The notes under the pieces: model-generated
What the model saw: only the letters and a program-made list of their open reading frames with translations
What the model was told of the DNA's origin: nothing
The model's database searches: none
Shown: positions 56,301 to 64,000 of the stretch, piece by piece
Layout of the letters: every line of letters starts with the position of its first letter
Numbering within the stretch: the first letter of the stretch is position 1
Assembly (NCBI GenBank): GCA_000711775.1
Contig: ARYC01018531.1
Location: forward strand, 25,853 to 89,852
Direction of reading: 5' to 3'
Length of the DNA: 64,000 nucleotides
Source: Oxytricha trifallax
Lineage: Eukaryota; Ciliophora; Spirotrichea; Sporadotrichida; Oxytrichidae
Program-made: the position numbers and the translations under genes

Positions 56301-57403
56301 AGCCAAAGATTTGAGATTAGTCTTTAACACTTTCATTTTCACACTACCAGCTCTAGCAAATGTGGGTGGACTTTTATTGCTCTTACTTTACTTATATTCA
56401 ATTATTGGAGTCTATCTATTTGCAGAAGTTAAGAGAAGTGGAATTTTGATGGATAATTTGAACTATGAATCGTTTTTAAGTTCGTTTATAACGCTGTTTT
56501 CAATAGCGACAGGAGATGCCTGGGATTAGATTGTTACGGCGACTTTGCAATCTCGACAGGTAAACTTTGAATGCATTGATGATCCAAATTATGATGATTT
56601 TAAAGCAAATGGATTCAAAACTATAGGATGTGGAGATCAATCAAACGCTGGTTTAGTTTATGAAAATTTAGGTGACTATTAGCATTTCAATTATTTTATA
56701 TTACTACAGCTATATCGTATTTGTGAATTTGATATTCTTAAATCTTTTCATAGCTATTATTTTGCAAGGATTTGATGACACATAATCAAAAGAGTCAAGG
56801 CTTTTTAATTAAGAAACATTAGATAAATTTAGGGATGTATGGTCTTAATATGACCCTGAAGCCACTACCTTCATACCTATTTCTAAGCTTAAAGATTTTT
56901 TGTTCGATATTGGAAAACCACTTGGTCTTGATGAAAGTTACATAGAGAAAATTGGATAACAAGATTTTAAATGGGTAAATTTTTGAGTTAAAACTTAGAT
57001 ACTTAACCAAATTATTTCACTTCTTCTTTTTTAACACCTTTAAGATTAATTCATAGTCTCACTTGATTTACCAATTTACAACAATTTCTCTGATTACATG
57101 TTTATGGACGTTCTGGAAGCTCTCGCTCTCCGATTGGTTGTTTAAGAGCAATTAGAGAGAGAAAAAGATAAGAAAAAGAAGGATAATTAATAAAAAGATA
57201 GCATCCTCGATGAAAGTTATGAATAATCCAGCTAAGAGGACGATTTGAAAAAGTAAGAGCTAATGAAATCAATAATTGAGAAAGATATCAATAAACTTGA
57301 ATTTTAAGAATCAGCTTAAAAAATCAGAGCTGTCAAAGAAGTATAAATATAGTTTTTCATTAATAATCTCTTGCATAATAAAAACCCCAAAACCCCTTAA
57401 TGA
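50385..57403 (+). CDS. Four-domain voltage-gated cation channel (Ca2+/Na+ channel alpha-1-like)
   Basis: Ion channel of the plasma or ciliary membrane. The start is not resolved; the first clear exon is [14 protein letters not shown]... at 50385, then [20 protein letters not shown] before domain I. Domain I S4 reads [20 protein letters not shown] and its pore [13 protein letters not shown] (about 51615). A long linker follows (51790-53200). Domain II has S4 [20 protein letters not shown] and pore [14 protein letters not shown] (about 53930). Domain III has S4 [19 protein letters not shown] and pore [13 protein letters not shown] (about 55580). Domain IV has S4 [20 protein letters not shown] and pore [12 protein letters not shown] (about 56500). 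The C-terminal region (56780-57300) is charged. Filter residues read D, D, S, D. Several IESs or introns interrupt it. The frame continues into the TBE end and meets TGA at 57401-57403, so the true 3' end is unknown. Confidence 0.85.
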
Positions 57404-58320
57404 GGTTTATAAGTGCTTTGATTTACAGGGTATAGTTGGGGTCTTATTGGTGTTAGTAGAGAAATTTGGCCAATTTGCAAAATGAGAAATAGAAATTAAC
57501 GAAACTTAGGGTCTATTTATGATGAGAAATTTAGATTTATTGCTAATACTTAGGTTTGGTACGAGTATTAATATAGACTAAGTCAATACAGTGCTAAATT
57601 ATGCAGTTATAGCAAAGCTCTTACGCAAGAGTGCCTCAACTATTATATATTATTGAGTAAAAATATAATGAATTTCCAGGAAAAATTAATAATCAAGAAT
57701 TTAAGCACGCTATTTTATTGCTAATCATTTTTAAATATATTAAAATGACACGTATCTCAAAATCGATAAAATTTAGAGATACATGCCAAATAAATTGAAT
57801 AAATAAATTAAGTTACTAAATATCTAATTTAAAATGAATTTTAGTTTGTGGTAATTGAAAGTCTATATTATAATTAATATTTTAAAATAGAAAAGTACTA
57901 AAATATTTAATTGATAAAAACTAATAATTTCAAAATTTTTAAACTTAATTGGTAGTTTATTTATAATAAATTAAATTTAAATAATAATTATAATATTGAC
58001 TTTCAATTACAACAAACGACTTTTCATTTTAATTTAGATATTAGTAACTTAATTTATTTATTCAATTTATTTGGCATGTATCTCGAAATTTTATCAATTT
58101 AGAGATTCATGCTATTTTTATATATTTAAAAATTATTAGCAATAAATTAGCGTGATTAAATTCTTGATTATTAATTTTTTTCTGGAAATTCATTCCTATT
58201 TTTACTCATTGCCTGCTAGCTGTTTAGCATATTAGTTCTGTTACTTAAAAACATCCAGCAAGAAAATAAAAGTTCTCTCAGACCCACATTGACTAACTCT
58301 ATGATTCTAAGACACTTAAA
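57380..58320 (+). mobile_element. Truncated TBE (left end plus N-terminal transposase), split by a MITE
   Basis: Starts with A plus AAAACCCCAAAACCCC preceded by AAT (57377-57379), then the TBE terminal repeat and the transposase N-terminus (MRNRN..., LGSIYDEKF-like). Homology to 17298 onward is interrupted at 57655-58207 and resumes with GCCTGCTAGCTGTTTAGCAT, ending about 58320. Right end and catalytic domain are absent. Confidence 0.9.
57655..58207. mobile_element. MITE (553 bp) nested in the truncated TBE
   Basis: Ends GAGTAAAAATA and TATTTTTACTC, inverted arms of roughly 200 bp, and ATT on both flanks (57652-57654, 58208-58210). The interrupted transposase sequence is continuous across the site when compared with the other TBE copies. 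No ORF. Confidence 0.9.
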
Positions 58321-58734
58321 CCCCAATACATATGTGCATAAGAATTTGATAAGTGCGTAAACGAATTTAATTAAATGTGTTAATACGAAATAACGTGGAT
58401 TATAAAATTAAAGTACTTTGTAGTAGACGGACATGACCTCCCGAATTTTGGAATTTCTCAGAAAACCGCGTTTATTTTTTGCCCTTGATTTTTGCAGAAT
58501 TAAATCGAGCGAAAATCGTAGAGCAAGAATTAAAAAATCAAAATGAAAATCGGAAATGTGGACGCCGAAATCTTTTTTAATTACTGAATCAAAAATGTGG
58601 GAAAAAATGAGGCATATTTGAATATTAGAAATAAATTAAATTAATTATTAAATTAAAATTAAAATTAAATATAAGACACTATGGAAAAAAGAAAGTTTAG
58701 AGGAAATATTTTTAAGAAATTAAATTAAATTAAA
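58321..58734. other. Noncoding spacer
   Basis: No supported gene. It contains CCCCAATACA at the TBE break and GC-poor DNA with several AAAATCG motifs. Confidence 0.5.
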
Positions 58735-59128
58735 TTATATATTATTTATAGGCACTCCTTGATTTATATTGCTACTGTTATTATTACTGTTGCTATTATT
58801 TAAAGGTAAAATTTCTGGCAGAATCCATTTAATGTTTTCAGGTTTAATGTCTCTATGAATAATTCCATTTTTATGCATTGGAAATAAAAAAAATATTTTC
58901 TGGTTTAATGTCTCTATGAAATTCCGGGTCAATATTCCCTTGTAATTATATCTGAAATTTTTTGAAAGTAAAATTCTCAATATTTGAGATGCTAAGTATT
59001 GAATTTATGAAAACCAAGTTTTCCCCATAATCTAATTTTTATTTTTATTATTATAATTTCCATTTTGATTTCCAAATTTATTCACTATTTCGAGAGCCAA
59101 TAACCAAATATTTAAATTTCCAATGGTG
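58735..59128 (-). CDS. Protein kinase fragment (catalytic loop) on minus strand
   Basis: Reads LNIWLLALEIVNKFGNQNGN, later QIQYLASQILRILLSKN, then HKNGIIHRDIKPENIKWILP, the HRDxKPEN catalytic loop of eukaryotic-type kinases, then a low-complexity SNSNNNSSN segment. A second, imperfect copy of the sequence encoding the loop (58896-58915) lies a few tens of bases away inside an apparent insert, between the ILRIL and HKNG segments. No DFG, APE or ATP-binding lobe is seen here, so this is one MDS or a relic. Confidence 0.5.
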
Positions 59129-59347
59129 CGAAAATCGCTTAAATGAATGAAATAATTTATTATTATTATTATTATTACTTTTAAATTAAATACCCCAAAA
59201 CCCTTGATCCCCCAACTTCTTTTTATTAGTGTTTAAATTGTGTTTCCCCTTGACAAAATGATCATAATTACCTAGGCTTGAATGCTGCCTCTTTTTATCC
59301 TATTTTATTATTAATTATTATTTTATTATTTATTTTAAACTTGAAAA

Positions 59348-59497
59348 ATGTACTTATCATTTATTAATAAAATAATTCACAGAGACATTAAACCTGAAAA
59401 TATATAAATTAAATAGTTAGAGTTTTTGAAAATTAAGAATAATTAAAATGAAGATGATGATGATGAAGACGATGATGAAGATGAGGAATTTATTTGA
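59348..59497 (+). CDS. Protein kinase fragment (catalytic loop) on plus strand
   Basis: Frame MYLSFINKIIHRDIKPENIQ followed by IKQLEFLKIKNNQN and an acidic Asp/Glu run to TGA 59495-59497. The first bases of the loop are 20/20 identical to the minus-strand copy at 58835-58854. Too short for a kinase, so a separate MDS, a pointer-like duplicate or a relic. Confidence 0.4.
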
Positions 59498-59555
59498 AAT
59501 TATTAAATTAAAAATTAAAAATGAAATTATATATAATTAAATTAATATTCAGAAA

Positions 59556-60920
59556 TCAATCTGAATCGCTTTGGGACTCAGTCCTTGAATGTGTCTCGCT
59601 TTAAGAGCTTGAGTCAGAGCTTGAGTATTTTCTGGATTTAGACTTTCTCTTGCATTTGCTTTTTGATCTTCTGCATTTTTTGTCTTTCTTGTTTTTCTTT
59701 ATATGCTTGATTTGGTTTGAACTTTCTTAGGCTTCATTACTTTAGCGTCTTAGTCAGCGTTTGGCAATAAAACGTGATTTGCAAGTGAAACGCTGTTCAA
59801 GTATAATTGAAGGTTGAAATTTAGTACTGGGAATCTTTAAACCTTTTAGCCCAATTAATAAGCTTCTTGGCAGTTTTCAAAATGTTCAAGGAATTAATGC
59901 CATTTAAGCAAAAGTGCTGCATAGTCTATCTTTGAGGCGAAAAATCTGAGAATATTTGCAATTCTAATTTTGTTTAAATCAAATCTTTGTAATCGTTTAC
60001 AAGTCCATAGACTTTGTGCTCTTGTCCTAAAAATTGCTAAATAAATTGTAGTTCCCCAATACTTTACACTTTGTCATCACTATGAAAACTGTCAGGATTA
60101 ATTGAATCGATGACACATAAATTGTCATTTTTATAATAGAAATACCAGTTGTTTCGAATCTTTTTGAAGACTAGAAATGCTTGCTGAGTTCTATTTAAAA
60201 CTTGAATTACCAAAGGTGTCCTCATATAATGGTTGAGTGTTGATATAAATCCATGTCTAAATCTGCTTTCATTCTCGAATTATGTCTTGCGAATCTATCT
60301 AGGCAGGTGAGTGTATGATGCTTGAAATTCTTGTCTAACAATGCTCCTTAAAAGTGCTCAAATTCTACACTTTTGTTGTAAGTGTAAATATCCTCGATTA
60401 TCGAAGCGTCCTCAAAATAAAGCATTAAATGCTGCAAAATTTCTTAATTACTAATAATGACAAGCTTTCCCATTAATTAATTGAATGCATTAAATTGCTG
60501 TGTTATAAGCAAGGGATTACTTTCGATCAAGTTTTCGAAGTCTGTTTTCTAGTTTAAGTTGGTAATACTGAGGCTCGATCTTGTCACATCTTTGTAAAGA
60601 TTTCCTTGAATTCTTGAAAGGGTGCATTCATCACAATTTCTGGTTAAATTTGAGGGTGCAAATCTTGCTAAAATAAAGTTGATCAAAGGATTTTGAGTGA
60701 TTGAGTGAATGCTTCTAGGGTCTGAGTCCTCTGCAAACTTGAAGTTTTGCAAGTTAATTTCTTCAGCTTTTTTCTAGCCTGTCTTGCTTTTATTGGAAGG
60801 GCCTTAATTATTGCTGTTTGGTGGCTTTTATTGTGAACTTTAGCCTGGAGGTTTAGAGCCAGAGTTGGGATTCGATTAATTAAATTAATTGCTTTGATTC
60901 AAGCCATTCTGCTAAAACAT
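59556..60920 (-). CDS. Hypothetical protein with NQ-rich start and SR-rich tail; several frame changes
   Basis: ATG 60920-60918 (MFQQNGLNQSNQFNQSNPNS). The body reads FKFAEDSDPRSIHSITQNPL, CDECTLSRIQGNLYKDVTRS, MLYFEDASIIEDIYTYNKSV, then after a frame change near 60225 RTPLVIQVLNRTQQAFLVFK and YFYYKNDNLCVIDSINPDSF, after another near 59840 VLNFNLQLYLNSVSLANHVL, and finally a basic SR-type tail (RRSKSKCKRKSKSRKYSSSD) ending TGA 59558-59556. Each block is clearly coding yet at least three one-base shifts are needed. Either the gene is decaying, or small indels or unseen micro-IESs are present. No domain recognised; SR tails often occur in RNA-binding proteins, an analogy only. Confidence 0.6.
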
Positions 60921-61820
60921 ATTTTGTTGCTAAAACCAACTCCAAGGACTTAAGAAAGTCTGCTTTATTGCCCACTATTTTAAGAGCCATACAAATTTTA
61001 TTGTAATTAGAGGGAATTATAAATTGCATTGGAAATATTTTCCTAGCTAAATTAATGAGAATCTGAGTTAATTGAACTCATACTAAATTTAATTGTTTAA
61101 GAAAACGAAAAATAAGAAAAGTTAAAGGTTTGGTTTGGTTTTGAAAATATAAATTATTATAATTTTCGCCTCACTTAAATAGCCTCATATTTTCCTAAAT
61201 ATTCAAACGACTGAATATTGAGCGATTTCAGCCAATTTTTCCACCAAATTAATTGAAAAAAGCGAATTTCGCTTATTTTCGCTATTTTTTTTGCCGAGTT
61301 TGGTTAAAAGTGCAAGGTAAAAATATGAAATTTTGAGAATTTAGAATGAAAATTTTCAATATAAACAATTGACAAAGTCACCAATTTTATAATAACGATT
61401 TCTTAATTTTTTTATTTTCTTGACTATATTTATTGCGAAAATCGCTCTAATTTCCTTACTTTAAAAAATCGCTTTTTCAATTTCTTTGTACTTTACCTTA
61501 CAGAGTTGAAAGCCCAAACCCTTAATTTTAATAAACCCTAGTTCTCAAAAATCGCCATTTTAATTTAACTTCTCTCATTTTCAAGGTACCTACTTTAAAA
61601 AATGGCGAACTCCAACCTATAAAAATCGTGAATAATTATAAAGAAATTCGAGATATTTAAAATGTAAGAGCCTTGCAAATTTCATTTCAAATTCAATTAA
61701 CTTTTCTTAATTCAACTTAAAAAGCTCTACTTAATAATATTGAATACTCGCAAAAATCCAATTAAATTAGGCCACTCTTGCTAGCAAGCCCCGCTTATTA
61801 ACCTCGCACTTTCGCCCAGC
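60921..61820. other. Intergenic region with recurring AAAATCGC motifs
   Basis: No reading frame supported. Short motifs such as AAAATCGC and TTCGCTATTTT recur in both orientations (61260-61560). It separates the SR-tailed gene from the transposase 3' end. Confidence 0.5.
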
Positions 61821-63442
61821 TCAAAAATCTTTTAGCGAAATAGATTCCAAGGACGCTGTCAACACGTGATAAAAGCAGCGCCTCACCAAGTTCTAGATGA
61901 TCCTGCTAATATTCATGCACAGCTCTTTCATGAATGCTGCCAGTAGCCCCTAAAAAGGTGAACTCCAAGCGACTTACTTTGATTACGCCCTGGTATTCAG
62001 AGGGTTCAAGTCTCGATTTTTCATCCAAGAGTACATCAATTCAACAGGTGCGATTCTATAGTGATAAGGCCCTAAAAACATTATTGGCAAAGCCAAATCC
62101 AGGTACTTATTCATAATACTATGTGATCTGTGGTAAGGTGCATTATCAAGTAGAATTAAAGTATTTTCTCTCCAAATAGTGTCAACTGAATCCAATACAT
62201 TAACTAGTTTACATAGGAAGTACATAAATGAGTGCTAGTTAGTTCTTACATGATTAACTGTATAGGACAGCTCTCCTGTACTTGAAACTCCAATAATTAA
62301 ATTCATTTACTTAAGTCTCTGTGAATTTGTAACTCTATTTTTTACATAAGGGGCAGTCCAACCTCTGTGTCTTGAATCAGTTTAATTAAGAGTTGATTCA
62401 TCAATATTCACTATTCTCTTACCCTTACTTAAGTGTTCCACGAATTACTGGGCTGCATACTATATTTATAACTTACTACTATTGCTATTATGCAATGATG
62501 AAATCCACTTGATTTATTTATAAGTCATCATTAATTTATTCTTCAAAAATCTTCTTATCATTTACTTGCTACACCTTAACTAAATATTCCTCTGTAAACT
62601 GTGCTATATATCAGAAACCTGCACTTGTTAAGTGCTATACATCAACAGATTAACAATATGAGTGCGCGCTCTCCTTTGCAGTTTCTTATACTTGCCTCTA
62701 TTAATTTATTTTAGATTCCAAAATTAAGCTTTCTTTATTGGGCTTTTTAAGTACCTTCTAATTTATAGTATGATATACCAAGTCTATCCATTATTTAGAG
62801 GTAAGTTAACTTTTCTGCAACTCTTAATTTAAGTGATTCCTCTGCAAGTTTAAGTTCCTTCTTTTACAATTATTTCTCCTTTCTTAACTACGTTTGTAGT
62901 CAACGAGGAACTATTGCTTTCAATTATGTATGCTAACCAAAAATCGTAATTTTATCTTTTACTTTATGATTCTCAATAAGTTTGGCTTCAAGAGCTTTTA
63001 AGTCAAAATTTTAACCACGTTCCATCAAACTCTAGGGTTTTAAAATTGATTACTTATACTCAGTGTAAAGCTTTAGCACTTACTAACCAATAGTCTTAAT
63101 TTAATTATCATCAAGTAATGATAATTTTTTAAAACATTCTTTATATTTTTCTTTAGGATCTATGATAAATACGTCGATTTAAAACTCTGAAATTCCATCA
63201 CAAGTTTCATTAAATAGTGAAATCATATCTTTTTCACTTGCTTCTTTAATATTTACATCTGCAAGAATTATGTTTCTCTCGTAAAGCATATTAGTTGTTA
63301 ATTATTCTGCATGATTTTGAAAATCTTCTGAACCACTGGAAAAGCTCTGCTCTTCACTTGAACTATTACCATCAAAATCTTTATCTTCTAACTTGAAGAA
63401 TTCTGAGAGTCTTGACTGTCTTTTTTAAGAATATGATTCCAT
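61821..63442 (-). CDS. Tc1/IS630-type transposase (DD34E), not TBE
   Basis: ATG 63442-63440 (MESYSQKRQSRLSEFFKLED), TGA 61823-61821. The N-terminal half has an acidic Ser-rich start then a DNA-binding-like helical region (LTYLQIMDRLGISYYKLEG). A one-base frame change is needed near 62655. The catalytic core is intact: IVNIDESTLNQTDSRHRGW (first Asp), LILLDNAPYHRS (second Asp) and RIAPVELMYSWMKNR (Glu), 34 residues between the last two. The C-terminal part continues MKELCMNISRIIQNLVRRCF. It is only distantly like the TBE transposase and I found no C4A4 tips or terminal repeats around it, so element borders are unknown. Confidence 0.78.
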
Positions 63443-64000
63443 AGACGGATTCCTAAATTTAATAAAAATGAATTCTCTTGGTGTTGGTAGGAATTCCGCT
63501 AGCGGAAATTGGACCGTGCTGGTAAGATTTTATTATCATGAAAAGCATTCTCTAGTTTTGGTAACGGTAATGTCTTCCTGAATATAAATTGACCTATAAA
63601 AAATGGTCAAAGGCACCTAACTTTTTAATTTGAGTGAACCAAGGATAACTTACTGGTATCAATGTTAAAGAACTCGCCCAGAAATAAAAAAGTAAGAAAG
63701 AGCTATACAACTTTCTTGTCCAAGACTGCCATGCTTTCTTACCCAAAAGACTCCACCAAAATTTATTTCCTAAAATAAATCATAATAGTAGAGAAAGAGG
63801 TAACGATTATTTTACTCCTACAACTGTTATTATAGTATGTAAGAAGTGACGCAGTCAAAGAAAGTGTCAGCAGTGCCTCAAATCGATGGACTTACAATTT
63901 GAGACTTTCTCGATTATGCAAGAGGATCTGCAAGACTGCTGTAAAACTTGCCAGATGAACGAGATTGGGTCCACCTAGACAGATAATGGATCTGTGATCT
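63443..64000 (+). other. Upstream region of the transposase; possible Cys-rich ORF at window edge
   Basis: A short palindrome AATTCCGCTAGCGGAAATT lies near 63492. From about 63800 a plus-strand frame reads TPTTVIIVCKK, then TGA, then RSQRKCQQCLKSMDLQFET and CCKTCQMNEIGS to the window end. The Cys spacing suggests a zinc-binding protein, but only part is visible and the TGA breaks it. Confidence 0.3.

Overview
The window reads as germline (micronuclear) DNA of a stichotrich ciliate, most likely Oxytricha/Sterkiella or a close relative. The species is inferred; the class of genome is well supported. Reading frames stay open only if TAA and TAG are read as glutamine and TGA as the sole stop. DNA is strongly AT-rich. 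Transposons carry 17-bp telomere-like C4A4 tips and duplicate AAT, as TBE elements do. Genes are cut into segments (MDS) separated by internal eliminated sequences (IES), and the two edges of an IES share short direct repeats (pointers). Short GT-AG introns also occur. There are no bacterial-type operons, ribosome-binding sites or RNA genes that I can recognise.

Layout. 1-547 is the transposase end of a TBE that runs out of the window. 560-16,900 holds two tandem copies of one locus: a minus-strand leucine-rich-repeat gene plus the first segment of a divergent dihydropteridine-reductase (QDPR) gene. Each copy serves as the empty-site control for insertions in the other: a G/C-tipped foldback element (2880-3565), a 2.2-kb element with telomere-like ends and GC-rich ORFs (4200-6403), and a small C4A4-ended MITE (14311-14576). 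The complete QDPR-like gene (16620-22208) is split by an IES holding a full-length TBE (17298-21401). A coiled-coil gene (22287-23633) and a Cys-rich-repeat membrane protein (23822-28107) follow, then a Merlin/IS1595-type element with 8-bp target duplications (28362-29738), a small minus-strand fragment, a Tyr/Asn/G​ln-rich gene (30320-31128), a CFAP97-like gene (31361-34394), a large Ser/Asn/Gln-rich gene with a foldback element acting as an IES (34611-39882), a small secreted protein (40107-40850) and another hypothetical gene (41092-42542).

42641-48092 is a scrambled P4-type ATPase (ATP9/Neo1 group). Its first half lies on the minus strand and its second half on the plus strand, joined by an inverted 10-bp pointer. 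A second gene is nested in an IES of its plus half; that IES interrupts a 31-nt intron and is flanked by a 15-bp pointer. A four-domain voltage-gated cation channel occupies about 50385-57403 and reads into the terminal repeat of a truncated TBE, which in turn carries a nested MITE (57655-58207). The rest holds kinase fragments on both strands, an SR-tailed gene with several frame changes, and a DD34E Tc1/IS630-type transposase gene.

How it fits together: the mobile elements repeatedly sit in IESs or at gene ends. In the germline they break genes; in the somatic nucleus they would be removed with the IESs. Positions of MDS boundaries are estimates from reading frames and shared repeats. No alignment or database search was run.
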